Source: Helcobacillus massiliensis (GTDB lineage: Bacteria; Actinomycetota; Actinomycetes; Actinomycetales; Dermabacteraceae). From it: a DNA stretch of 64,000 bases. The notes under the pieces are model-generated. The model was not told the origin of the DNA and searched no databases. It was given only the letters and a program-made list of their open reading frames with translations. Below, one piece after another: positions 9,168 through 17,333 of the stretch; positions within the stretch are counted from its first letter, which is position 1, and each line of letters begins with the position of its first letter. Both the position numbers and the translations under genes were made by a program. Where the stretch lies: contig NZ_JACHWP010000001.1 of the NCBI RefSeq assembly GCF_014191425.1, positions 868,001 through 932,000 of the forward strand, in the 5' to 3' direction.

Positions 9168-10038
9168 GCAGCTTCTCCAGCGTGGCCGGGCCGATTCCGC
9201 TCACCTCGGTGAGGGAGTCGACGCTGGGGAACGGGCCGTTCGCGTCCCGGAACTCGATGATGCGCTGGGCGATGGACGGGCCCACTCCGGGCAGTTCCTG
9301 CAGCTCCTGAGCGGTGGCGGTGTTGATGTTGATGCGCCCGTCGGCTCCCCCACCGGGCCCGCCGGTGCTGGTTCCGCGCGCTTCGGCGGGCCCGCCCCCG
9401 CTGCCCGGGCTGCTGGAGCCGGTGGTGCCGGTGCTGCCGGGTGAGCCGATGGTGCCGGCGCTGTACCCGGGCGGCGGTTCCTCCCCGTGGGCGAGGACAT
9501 GGATGTGCTCACCGTCCTGGAGAGGGCGGGCGAGGTTGAGGGAGGTGGTGTCGGCGTCGCCGGTGAGGCCGCCGGCGGCGCGCACAGCATCGTGCACGCG
9601 CGCGCCCGCCGGAACCCGGACCACGCCCTGGTTCGGCACCTGCCCGGTGACGTAGACGTACATGACCCCGGCGGCCGGTTCCGGTCCCTCTGCCGGGGCC
9701 GCAGGATCGCCGGGGCCGGGAGTCGAAGCGGGGGCGGGCTGCGGGCGCTCCGCTCCCCCACCGGTCCCGCCACCATCGCTGGCGGCAGTTCCCGGATAGG
9801 TGCGGGCGGCGGCAGCGGGCGGCACCACCGTGCCGGAATCGCTCCCGGCCGTCACCAGCCGGGCCGCCAGCACCACGACGGCGATGACGGTTGCGAACAC
9901 GAGCACGCGGGTGAGGGTGACGGCGCTCCGGACGCGTTCGGTGAGGGTGGGGCGTGCCCACTTCTCCAGATCGTCCCAGCTGCTGGCCTGTGTGTGCGGG
10001 GCCGCTCGGCGGCCCTTCCGCGTATCCCTCTGACTCAT
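9148..10038 (-). CDS. comEA: ComEA-type DNA receptor
   Basis: Membrane-anchored DNA-binding protein that pulls incoming DNA across the envelope. The 296-residue protein has a short cytoplasmic basic start, one membrane helix (about residues 43-63), a Pro/Gly/Ala-rich linker and an SLBB domain (VMYVYVTGQVPNQGVVRVP). A second Gly/Ser linker follows, then a C-terminal helix-hairpin-helix pair (ININTATAQELQELPGVG and SGIGPATLEKL). It overlaps comEC, so the two are co-translated. TAGCGT six bases before the ATG suggests a leaderless transcript. Pilus and ComF genes are not in this window. Confidence 0.95.
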   Translation of the reverse strand: MSQRDTRKGRRAAPHTQASSWDDLEKWARPTLTERVRSAVTLTRVLVFATVIAVVVLAARLVTAGSDSGTVVPPAAAARTYPGTAASDGGGTGGGAERPQPAPASTPGPGDPAAPAEGPEPAAGVMYVYVTGQVPNQGVVRVPAGARVHDAVRAAGGLTGDADTTSLNLARPLQDGEHIHVLAHGEEPPPGYSAGTIGSPGSTGTTGSSSPGSGGGPAEARGTSTGGPGGGADGRININTATAQELQELPGVGPSIAQRIIEFRDANGPFPSVDSLTEVSGIGPATLEKLRDSATV

Positions 10039-10044
10039 GCGCCC

Positions 10045-10050
10045 ACGCTA
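10045..10050 (-). promoter_or_regulatory. -10 hexamer TAGCGT of comEA
   Basis: On the minus strand TAGCGT is followed by six bases and the comEA ATG. There is no clear Shine-Dalgarno, which fits a leaderless comEA-comEC-holA transcript. Confidence 0.5.
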
Positions 10051-10145
10051 GGAAGCATCGTCCCCAGCCTCCGCCCGAAGACGGGGACTGGGGACAAGCG
10101 GTGATGTGGACCGAGCCGCCGTGTACGGACCGGGTCAGCTGCGGC

Positions 10146-10799
10146 TCACAGACCGAACATCAGCACCCACTGGTTCCAGAACATCACGACGATCAGAACG
10201 ATCACGAGCAGGTACCAAGCGAGGGTGAGCACCACCCAGGAGCGCAGCACCCGTCGGACGGCCCCCTGGGCACCGATATGCCCGGTCTCCACCAGGCGCG
10301 CCACCACCGAGAAGAACATGGGGGCGCTGGCCACCCACGCTACGAGGCACCAGGGGCAGAGGGCGTGGATGAAGAAGATCGCGGAGATCGCCAGCCAATG
10401 GATGAACGCGAACGAGAACGCCACTCCGCCGAACACCGCCCATTCGAACCAGCGCGGCAGGAGGACCCGGGACATCATCAGCGCGCCGACGGCCGCCATG
10501 ATCGCGAACCCGCCGATGCCGATCAGCGGGTTCGGGATGCCGAACGTGGACGCCTGCCACGTGTTCAGCATGGTGCCGCAGGAGATGAACGGGTTGACGT
10601 CGCACCCGAGCTTCGCGTGCGGGTCCTTCAGCAGGGTGAACTTATCGAGGGTGAGTGCAACCGACGCCCACCAGCCGAGGAAACCGCCGATCAGCAGGAC
10701 GAGCCCGACCGTGCGCTGAGGGGCGCGCGGGGCGGCATCCATATCGGCGCGGATCTCCGCATCCAGGTCCTGATAGTCCTCAACGGCGTGAGCGTTCAC
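10146..10799 (-). CDS. vitamin K epoxide reductase (VKOR) family protein
   Basis: Membrane quinone reductase that re-oxidises DsbA-type disulfide-forming proteins outside the membrane. The 217-residue protein has about five membrane helices, the loop pair Cys66 and Cys74 (GCDVNPFISCGTM), and the quinone-proximal CPWC at 148-151. GTG at 10799 is chosen because AGGA lies five bases upstream. It begins 34 bases after oleD on the same strand, so it may ride on the ole transcript. No DsbA-like partner gene is in the window. Actinobacterial VKORs have this length and four-cysteine arrangement. Confidence 0.93.
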   Translation of the reverse strand: MNAHAVEDYQDLDAEIRADMDAAPRAPQRTVGLVLLIGGFLGWWASVALTLDKFTLLKDPHAKLGCDVNPFISCGTMLNTWQASTFGIPNPLIGIGGFAIMAAVGALMMSRVLLPRWFEWAVFGGVAFSFAFIHWLAISAIFFIHALCPWCLVAWVASAPMFFSVVARLVETGHIGAQGAVRRVLRSWVVLTLAWYLLVIVLIVVMFWNQWVLMFGL

Positions 10800-10833
10800 G
10801 ATGTCCTTCTGTCTCGTGCCCGACGGATCCACG

Positions 10834-11814
10834 TCAGCGGGAGCGGGTGGAGTAGTAGCGGCGCAGGATCTCGAAGCCCTCATCGATGCTGACCTTCGGC
10901 GTCCACTGCAGGCGCTCACGGGTGCGGCGCTGATCGAACCAGTGCGCGGTGGACAGCTGTTCGGCGAAGAACTCCGTCATCGGCGGTTCGTCATATCCCG
11001 GTCGGATCTCCCAGAGCCGCTCGATGATGCGCCCGGCGATGCGCGCCACTGACGACGGGATCCGCAGCGTGGGACGCTCAGCACCGACAGCGGCGGCGAA
11101 GCCGCCGATGATGTCGCGCACCGTGCGCGGTTCGCCGTTGGTGACGACGAACGACTCGCCGTGCACCTCGTCGATTCGGTTCAGCGCCGCCACGATCGCG
11201 TCCGCGGCGTTGGTGACGTAGATGGTGTCGATCAGGGCGTTGCCCTCGTCCAGCAGCGGCATCCGCCCCTGCTTGGCGCGGCCGCCGATGCGCTCGACCA
11301 GCTGCGTGTCGCCCGGTCCCCACACCACGTGCGGGCGGATCGAGGTGACGAGCATGCCGTCCTCTCCGTCCGCAGCCATGGCGACGAGCTCCGCCGCTGC
11401 CTTCGTCCGCGCGTACGGGCTGGAGGCGCGCTCCGGTTCCGGGGCGGTGGTGCCGAGGCCCACGATCGACTGGCCGAAGTGCGCGACCGACGGAGAGGAG
11501 ATGTTGACGAGCTTGCCGCCGCCCTGTGCCTTCATCGCCTCAACGATGTGGCGGGTGCCCTCGATGTTGATCTTCCGGTACTCCTCTTCGGGACCGGAGA
11601 TCGACACCTTCGCAGCGAGGTGCACAACGGCGTCCTGCCCGGCGACGGCGCGGCGGACATCGGCCTCCTCCGTGAGGGAGCCGGTGATGTCGGCGACGCC
11701 GTCGATGCCGGCGGGGCGGCGCTGGAATGCGGACACCTCATGGCCGGCGTCGCGCAGAGCCCGCGCAACATACCCGCCGAGCATGCCGGATGCGCCGGTG
11801 ACGAGGACCTTCAC
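10834..11814 (-). CDS. oleD: 2-alkyl-3-oxoalkanoate reductase OleD
   Basis: Short-chain-reductase-fold enzyme that reduces the beta-keto acid made by OleA to a beta-hydroxy acid in long-chain olefin synthesis. The 326-residue protein has the NAD(P) loop VTGASGMLGG at residues 5-14 and the catalytic Tyr134-x3-Lys138 in SSPYARTK, typical of the extended SDR family. GTG at 11814 overlaps the TGA of oleBC (GTGA) and has AAGG eight bases upstream. The family alone covers many sugar epimerases and sterol dehydrogenases; the OleD call rests on its place directly after oleA and oleBC. Confidence 0.9.
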   Translation of the reverse strand: MKVLVTGASGMLGGYVARALRDAGHEVSAFQRRPAGIDGVADITGSLTEEADVRRAVAGQDAVVHLAAKVSISGPEEEYRKINIEGTRHIVEAMKAQGGGKLVNISSPSVAHFGQSIVGLGTTAPEPERASSPYARTKAAAELVAMAADGEDGMLVTSIRPHVVWGPGDTQLVERIGGRAKQGRMPLLDEGNALIDTIYVTNAADAIVAALNRIDEVHGESFVVTNGEPRTVRDIIGGFAAAVGAERPTLRIPSSVARIAGRIIERLWEIRPGYDEPPMTEFFAEQLSTAHWFDQRRTRERLQWTPKVSIDEGFEILRRYYSTRSR

Positions 11815-14519
11815 AGCTTCGCCTTCTTTCCGGACAGTGCCACCTCGGCCCACGCGGCCAGGCGCGTGCGGTCGATCTTGGAGTTGTGGCGGATATCGGT
11901 GGGCAGCGTGGTGGTGGTGAACACGGCGGTCACTTCGGCGCCGGTGCGCTCGCGCACGGTCCGACGGATGCTGTCCTCCAGTTCGTGCGGCGCCGGCTTC
12001 GGCTGTGCGGGCCTGCCCGGACGGTGGTCCTCCTCCATCTCCACCACCGCGATGATCTGCTGGGTGCCGGCGGGGCCGACGCCGCAGACGCCGGCGCGGC
12101 GCACGCCCTCGACCGATTCCACGGCCTGCTCGATCACGACCGGGGTGCGGACGCCCTCGGCCGTGGGGATCACGTGCGCGAGGCGGCCCTCCACCCAGAG
12201 CCGGCCCTGGTCGTCGAGGTGGCCGATGTCGCCGGTGGCGTGGTAGCCCTCGATGCGCATCGCCTCCCGGGTGGTGCGCCACAGCATGAGGTAGCGGTCG
12301 CGGACATGGGCTGCGCGGACCAGGATCTCACCGGTCACCCCTGCGGTGGTGACGGCGTGGTCGGCGGCGCGGCCGAGCTCATCGACCGGCGCGATGGCGA
12401 TCTCCACGCGCGGAACGGGTCGGCCCACGCAGACGCCGTTGCCACTGCCGGCCTCCTCGATGCCGTCGAGGTCGATCGCGGCGACCGCGAGGCATTCGGT
12501 CATGCCGTACGGGGAGAACGACTGCGCGTTCGGCATCAGCGTGCGCAGCTGCCGCAGCAGCGGCGCCGGGATCGGCGCGCCGGCGGAGAAGAAGCTGGGC
12601 ACACGCGCCAGCGCTTCCCGCTGTTCAGTGGTCAGCTCGCCGGCGGTGTCGATGATGTTCTTCAGTGCTGCGGGGGCGGTGAACACGGCCGGGGAGCCGA
12701 GCGCATCCACCGCATCTGCGAGAGCCGCAGCGGTCAGCTCACCGGGGCGGGTGACATCCATATCCGGCACCACACTGGGGGCGCCGAGCGAGGGACCCAG
12801 CAGCGCGAACGGTGCGAACCCGGCGACCAGGCCGCGCTCGGGACGCAGCTGCAGGGTCTCGCCGACGGCGCTGAACATGGCGCTGGCCTGACGGTGCGTG
12901 TAGGCGGCGCCCTTCGCGGGGCCGGTCGAGCCGGAGGTGAACAGGATCAGGGCGTCCTCGTCCGGGTCCAGGTCTTCGGCGCGGGTATCAGCGGCGAGGG
13001 CGCGCATCTGCGAACCCTCGTTCATCAGCTCCGCCATCGAGGTGGTGACGCCGAGGACGGCGCGGTCCACGGTCGGCAGGGTCTGCACACTGATCTTCTG
13101 CCCCGGCCAGCCGAGCACCTTCGCGCCGATGAGGGCACGGTCGATGCCGATGATGAAGTCCGGGTGGGAGCCCACGACCGCGCGGGTCAGGCCCTTCACG
13201 CCGAGACCCGCATCGGCCACAACGGCGACGGCCCCGATGCGCAGGCAGGAGTAGAGCACGGCGGTGAGGTCCGCACCCGGCTCCACCAGCACGGACACGC
13301 GCGAGCCCCGACGGATGCCGTGGGCGAGCATGCCGGCGCTGAGGTCGGCGATGCGCTCCTCGAGGCGGCGCCAGGTGATGGTGCGGCGGCCCCCGTCGGG
13401 CCCGCCGTTCATCTCCACCACGGCGGACAGGTCAGCGGTGGCGGGGTCCTCGGCGAGCTCGGTGATGCGGGAGCCGAGCGGCACGTGCGGCGGCTGGTCC
13501 GCGAACGTGGAGACGGCCTTCGGGCCGCGCTCCAGCGAGGGGACAGCGGTGTCGCCCGGCTTCTGGTCGCCGTAGACGTCCTGCAGCCACTCGGCGATGG
13601 TGCCGGCGACATCGGCGTCGTCCCACACGAGGTGGGAGGCGTTCTCGAAGCGGTGCACCTGGGCGTGCGGAACGCGTTCAAAGAGGTCGCGCAGGAACCG
13701 GTCGGAGAAGACGACGTCGCGCGGGCCCCACAGGAACAGAGACGGCACCTTCATGTCCTTCAGGCCCTCGGCGAGGCGCTCGAGCGTGGCGCGGGAGGGG
13801 TGCATGGCGTCGGCCGGGATGTCCGCCACGAACTGTTCGATGCCGGCGCGGCGCTTGGAGCCGCGGTACGGGGCGAGGTACGCCGCCTTCACCTCAGAAG
13901 GCAGCGGCGGCTTGGAGAGGTTGATGGTGCCGCGGAGGAACGCGTCGGTCCCCGAGGTCATGGTGCGGATGATCGAGGGCGCGGAGGCGATCTGCAGCGC
14001 CTTCGGCAGGGACTCGCCGAGCCCCTGGTAGATCGCCGTGTTGGTGAGGATCATGCCGACGACGTCGTGCTTGTTGTCCAGCGCCCAGCCGATGGAGATG
14101 ATGCCGCCCCAGTCATGGCCGACGGTCACGATCGGACCGCGCAGGCCGAGACTGTCGGTGAACAGGGAGAGGTCGGTGATGCGGTCCTGGAGGCCGCGGA
14201 TGCGCTTCGTGCGCTCCGAGTAGCCCATCTCCAGCTGGTCGACTGCGATGACGCGCCAGTCGATGTCGTCGCGGAACAGGGTGCGGAACAGGAAGGAGTA
14301 GGTGGGGTTGCCGTGCACCGCGAGGATGGTGCCGCGCGGTGTCACACCGCGCTCGGCGAGAAGATCGATGTTGTCCAGGTAGTGCCACTGGCGGTCGTCT
14401 CCGAAGGAGTCCTTCACGGTGGCGAACCTGTGCAGGCGAGGGTCCACTCCAGGCTGCTCGGGGATCTCCGGCGCTGCTGTACGGCCGGCGTCGGTGCTCT
14501 GGTGTCCGATCGTCACCAC
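11811..14519 (-). CDS. oleBC: OleBC fusion: beta-lactone decarboxylase + beta-lactone synthetase
   Basis: Two enzymes of olefin synthesis in one 902-residue chain. Residues 1-320 are an alpha/beta hydrolase resembling haloalkane dehalogenases, with the nucleophile Asp136 in VGHDWGG and late SHLVWDD carrying the catalytic His (OleB, which releases CO2 from the beta-lactone). From about residue 350 follows an AMP-forming adenylate domain with the P-loop FTSGSTGPAKGA near 528 (OleC, which closes the beta-lactone). Such fusions are known in actinobacteria such as Micrococcus. Two adjacent GTG codons (14519 and 14516) are possible; GGAGG precedes both and the second forms GTGA with the oleA stop. 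Confidence 0.93.
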   Translation of the reverse strand: MVTIGHQSTDAGRTAAPEIPEQPGVDPRLHRFATVKDSFGDDRQWHYLDNIDLLAERGVTPRGTILAVHGNPTYSFLFRTLFRDDIDWRVIAVDQLEMGYSERTKRIRGLQDRITDLSLFTDSLGLRGPIVTVGHDWGGIISIGWALDNKHDVVGMILTNTAIYQGLGESLPKALQIASAPSIIRTMTSGTDAFLRGTINLSKPPLPSEVKAAYLAPYRGSKRRAGIEQFVADIPADAMHPSRATLERLAEGLKDMKVPSLFLWGPRDVVFSDRFLRDLFERVPHAQVHRFENASHLVWDDADVAGTIAEWLQDVYGDQKPGDTAVPSLERGPKAVSTFADQPPHVPLGSRITELAEDPATADLSAVVEMNGGPDGGRRTITWRRLEERIADLSAGMLAHGIRRGSRVSVLVEPGADLTAVLYSCLRIGAVAVVADAGLGVKGLTRAVVGSHPDFIIGIDRALIGAKVLGWPGQKISVQTLPTVDRAVLGVTTSMAELMNEGSQMRALAADTRAEDLDPDEDALILFTSGSTGPAKGAAYTHRQASAMFSAVGETLQLRPERGLVAGFAPFALLGPSLGAPSVVPDMDVTRPGELTAAALADAVDALGSPAVFTAPAALKNIIDTAGELTTEQREALARVPSFFSAGAPIPAPLLRQLRTLMPNAQSFSPYGMTECLAVAAIDLDGIEEAGSGNGVCVGRPVPRVEIAIAPVDELGRAADHAVTTAGVTGEILVRAAHVRDRYLMLWRTTREAMRIEGYHATGDIGHLDDQGRLWVEGRLAHVIPTAEGVRTPVVIEQAVESVEGVRRAGVCGVGPAGTQQIIAVVEMEEDHRPGRPAQPKPAPHELEDSIRRTVRERTGAEVTAVFTTTTLPTDIRHNSKIDRTRLAAWAEVALSGKKAKL

Positions 14520-15547
14520 TCAACCTCCATCATTGCGGTGTTCAGACCGGAGCCCACACCCATCATCAGAATCTTGTCGCCGCGGGAGAACTTGTCCTGG
14601 TGCTTCGCCACGGTCATGGGGACCGCTTCGGCGGCGATGTTCCCGAGGTCCGGGAAGATCAGCGGCACGCGGTCGAAGTCGAAGCCCGCCGCCTTCGAGA
14701 AGGCGCGGGAGTACACCATCGACACCTGGTGGATGACCACCCAGTCGCAGGCGTTGTAGTCACGGCCGGACTCCTTGGCGGCGCGCCAGGTGTCCAGCAC
14801 GAGCGCCAGTCCGTTCTCGAGCAGGCCGGTGGAGTCGGTCTGCATGTGGTCCATGCTGCCGATGCACAGTTCGTGGTGCTCGGTGCCCGCCCGGGACTGG
14901 GTGTGCAGCAGACGGTGCCCCTCCGGGTGCCGGTCGGCTGGGCCGATGACAGCGGCGGCGGCGCCGGACCCGAGCGTGAGGGAGGCGAACTGGTTGTTGT
15001 AGTCGTCGCGGGTGGCGGTGCGCTGGTTGAGGCGGCCGATGGTGCGGCGCTGCACCTCTTCGACGTCCTCCGCGCCGACCACGAGCACGTAGTCGAGCTG
15101 GCCGGCGTCGATCAGGCCGGCGGCCATCGTCATGGCGTTCACGAAGCCGAGGCAGGCGTTGGTGATGTCGAAGTTCATCGTGGACGGCTGCATGCCGAGC
15201 GCGGCGTGGATGTGCGTGGACATCGCCGGCTCCAGATGCTTGCGGGACACCGAGGCGTTGATCAGCAGACCCACCTGGTCGCGAGAGATGCCCGCCTCGG
15301 CGATGGCCCGCTCAGCGGCCTGGACCACGCCGTGCTTCCACCCGTTCTCCGGGTCCTTCCACCAGCGGCGCTCGTACACGCCGGCCACGCGCTGCAGCAT
15401 GCCCTTGGGGATGCGCAGGCGCTTGCGGGCGGGGGCGAGCATCTCATCGAGCTCGTCCGAGGTCACGGGGACCTGCGCCTCCACCGCGGTCATGGAGAGG
15501 ATCGCGGCGTTGCGATGCTCGAACGAGGCGTTGCTGCTGAGAACCAT
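14513..15547 (-). CDS. oleA: acyl-CoA head-to-head condensing enzyme OleA
   Basis: Thiolase-superfamily enzyme that joins two fatty acyl-CoAs in a non-decarboxylative Claisen condensation, the first step of long-chain olefin formation. The 344-residue protein has the nucleophile Cys132 in DITNACLGFVNAM, the catalytic His in WVVIHQVS and Asn in GVGSGLN, the FabH-like triad. ATG at 15547 is chosen from GGAAG five bases upstream; it also gives the usual OleA length. It is first of the oleA-oleBC-oleD series, each joined by a GTGA-type overlap. FabH was considered, but the oleBC neighbour and sequence style favour OleA. Confidence 0.93.
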   Translation of the reverse strand: MVLSSNASFEHRNAAILSMTAVEAQVPVTSDELDEMLAPARKRLRIPKGMLQRVAGVYERRWWKDPENGWKHGVVQAAERAIAEAGISRDQVGLLINASVSRKHLEPAMSTHIHAALGMQPSTMNFDITNACLGFVNAMTMAAGLIDAGQLDYVLVVGAEDVEEVQRRTIGRLNQRTATRDDYNNQFASLTLGSGAAAAVIGPADRHPEGHRLLHTQSRAGTEHHELCIGSMDHMQTDSTGLLENGLALVLDTWRAAKESGRDYNACDWVVIHQVSMVYSRAFSKAAGFDFDRVPLIFPDLGNIAAEAVPMTVAKHQDKFSRGDKILMMGVGSGLNTAMMEVEW

Positions 15548-15682
15548 GTCACTTCCGTCTGTCTTCGTCTGCTCGTTGTTCGAGGCGCGCACTCGTGCAC
15601 GGGTGCGCGGCGCGCTGCTCTGCGGGAGGTTCGCGCTGCTCGGCCGACCGGACGGGGCCGGGCCCGAGCGCGCGGAATCCAT

Positions 15683-15701
15683 CAGGTGATTCTCTCACCT
15701 G
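15683..15701. promoter_or_regulatory. inverted repeat upstream of oleA
   Basis: CAGGTGA and TCACCTG form a perfect 7-base inverted repeat around a 5-base spacer, 136 bases upstream of the oleA ATG and 28 bases beyond the stop of the isomerase gene. It lacks a following T run, so it looks more like a repressor operator than a terminator. The rest of the 181-base gap (15548-15728) is GC-rich and shows no gene. Confidence 0.5.
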
Positions 15702-15728
15702 CCTCTGAAAAAGGGTGCAGAAATCCCA

Positions 15729-16646
15729 TCACTCGAAGGCATGGTGACCGAGCTCGCGTCGGGCGAACGCCAATGACCTCTCGATCGCCGGCATCTTCGC
15801 GTCCAAGCGGCGCCCCTTGCCGGTGCTGATCTCCACCACGATCGAGCCGTACCACTCCGTGATGGCGAGGTGCCGCAGAACCTCGGCGGCGGGCTGCTTG
15901 CCCTCCCCCGGCACCAGGTGCTCGTCCTTCATGCTGTGCCCGTTGCCGTCGGTGAGGTGCAGATGCGCCAGCCGGTCCCCCACCCGCTGCACCATCGCGA
16001 GCGAGTCGTCTCCGGCGGTGGAGGCGTGGGAGAGGTCGATCGTGACGTGGGCGAAGTCCTGGTCGGTCGGGTCGTGGTCCGGGGCGTATACGAGGACTTC
16101 GCGCACGCCGAGGCGCCAGGGGTACATGTTCTCCACCGCGATCTCCACGCCGTAGCGCTTCTCGAGGTCGCGCACGATCTGCTCGAACCGCGCGGCGTAC
16201 TTCCCCTGCCAGCGGAACGGCGGGTGGGCCACGACCGTCGGCACGCCGAGCTCCGCGGCGAGCGCCGCGGACCCCGCCAGCTTGCGGCGCTGATTGAGGC
16301 CGCCGACGAACTGCAGCAGGAACAGGGTCGGGGCGTGCAGCGACAGGATCGGCATGTCGTAGCGGGCGACCAGGTCACGCAGGTGCTCGGCGTCGTGCGT
16401 GCACCTTTCGTGCGAGAGCATCACCTCGACGCCGTCGTACCCGGCCCCCTGCGCAGCTCGGAACGTGTCCTCGAGCCCCAGGGGGAACACCGACGACGTG
16501 GACAGCCCCACCGGGATACGGCGGTTCACCTCGTGCCGCTGCAGAGCGTCCAGCTGCGGGCGGTTGCGGTCCCGCCACGCCGACGAGGCGCGCCTGGCCT
16601 GGTTCGGGCGGCTGATCCGCCTCCGGGGTGTGGAGTCGTCGGGCAT
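15729..16646 (-). CDS. sugar phosphate isomerase/epimerase (AP endonuclease 2 TIM-barrel family)
   Basis: The 305-residue protein starts with a 40-residue Arg-rich extension, then RIPVGLSTSSVFPLGLEDTFRAAQGAGYDGVEVM, the first strand and helix of the xylose-isomerase-like TIM barrel. Likely metal ligands follow in VAVENMYPW, TIDLSHAST, AHLHLTDG and VVVEIS. The substrate cannot be told. The ATG at 16646 is supported by TAGCTT seven bases before it (leaderless pattern); a GTG at 16529 would give a 266-residue protein without the extension. It is divergent from tdk. Confidence 0.85.
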   Translation of the reverse strand: MPDDSTPRRRISRPNQARRASSAWRDRNRPQLDALQRHEVNRRIPVGLSTSSVFPLGLEDTFRAAQGAGYDGVEVMLSHERCTHDAEHLRDLVARYDMPILSLHAPTLFLLQFVGGLNQRRKLAGSAALAAELGVPTVVAHPPFRWQGKYAARFEQIVRDLEKRYGVEIAVENMYPWRLGVREVLVYAPDHDPTDQDFAHVTIDLSHASTAGDDSLAMVQRVGDRLAHLHLTDGNGHSMKDEHLVPGEGKQPAAEVLRHLAITEWYGSIVVEISTGKGRRLDAKMPAIERSLAFARRELGHHAFE

Positions 16647-16653
16647 GGCACCG

Positions 16654-16659
16654 AAGCTA
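16654..16659 (-). promoter_or_regulatory. -10 hexamer TAGCTT of isomerase gene
   Basis: TAGCTT on the minus strand lies seven bases before the ATG at 16646 and supports that start over the downstream GTG. Confidence 0.4.
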
Positions 16660-16675
16660 GCAAGTCGGGGTGAAC

Positions 16676-16681
16676 TAGAGT
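16676..16681 (+). promoter_or_regulatory. -10 hexamer TAGAGT of tdk
   Basis: TAGAGT lies eight bases before the tdk ATG; GTGAGG just before the ATG could also serve as a weak ribosome site. Confidence 0.35.
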
Positions 16682-16689
16682 TGTGAGGC

Positions 16690-17304
16690 ATGGCCAAGCT
16701 GCACTTCAAATACGGCGCGATGAACTCCGGCAAGTCCGACACCCTCATCAAGACCGCCTTCAACTACGAAGAGCGCGGCCTGAGCACCCTCACCGTGAAG
16801 CCCGCTGTGGACACCAAGGGCGATGACTGGGTCGTGGCGCGCGCCGGCAGCCGCCGCCGCGTTGACCTGCTGGTGGAGGAGGGCGAGGATCTGCGCCGCA
16901 TGATCCACGACGCCGCCGCGCAGCTCAGCAGCCCCCTTGCCTGCATCCTCGTGGACGAGTCGCAGTTCCTCACCTCCGCGCAGATCGACCAGCTGTTCCT
17001 CGTCGCGAAGCTCGATGACATCTCCGTGATCTGCTATGGGCTGCGCACCGACTTCCGCACCGCGCAGTTCCCCGGCTCCTCACGGCTGTTCGAGGTGGCC
17101 GACAACTTCGAGAAGCTGCCCACGATGTGCCGGTGCGGCTCCCAGGCCGAGTTCAACTGCCGATCGGTGGGCGGCCGTTTCGTGTTCGAGGGCGACCAGG
17201 TCGCGATCGACTCCGGCGCCGGCGGCACCGTCACCTACGAATCGCTGTGCGGCCGCTGCTACCTTCAGGAGCGCTCCCGCGCCGCCGGTCCCGCCATGTT
17301 CTGA
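16690..17304 (+). CDS. tdk: thymidine kinase
   Basis: Salvage enzyme phosphorylating thymidine with ATP. The 204-residue protein begins AKLHFKYGAMNSGKSDTLI, the P-loop GAMNSGKS being diagnostic of type II thymidine kinases. It continues with VDESQFL (Walker B-like, catalytic Glu) and the lasso region. Structural zinc ligands are seen as CRCG near residue 147 and CGRC near 188. Length is typical. A GTGAGG sequence lies before the ATG. It is 29 bases upstream of pdxY on the same strand, and the pair probably forms a small salvage operon. Confidence 0.96.
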   Translation: MAKLHFKYGAMNSGKSDTLIKTAFNYEERGLSTLTVKPAVDTKGDDWVVARAGSRRRVDLLVEEGEDLRRMIHDAAAQLSSPLACILVDESQFLTSAQIDQLFLVAKLDDISVICYGLRTDFRTAQFPGSSRLFEVADNFEKLPTMCRCGSQAEFNCRSVGGRFVFEGDQVAIDSGAGGTVTYESLCGRCYLQERSRAAGPAMF

Positions 17305-17333
17305 CCGCGCACCGGGGGTGTAACAATGAGGGC

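Noticed and set aside
11886-14759. Long plus-strand frame opposite oleBC
   Set aside because: It is antisense to a protein with intact catalytic motifs; composition is typical of a mirror frame.
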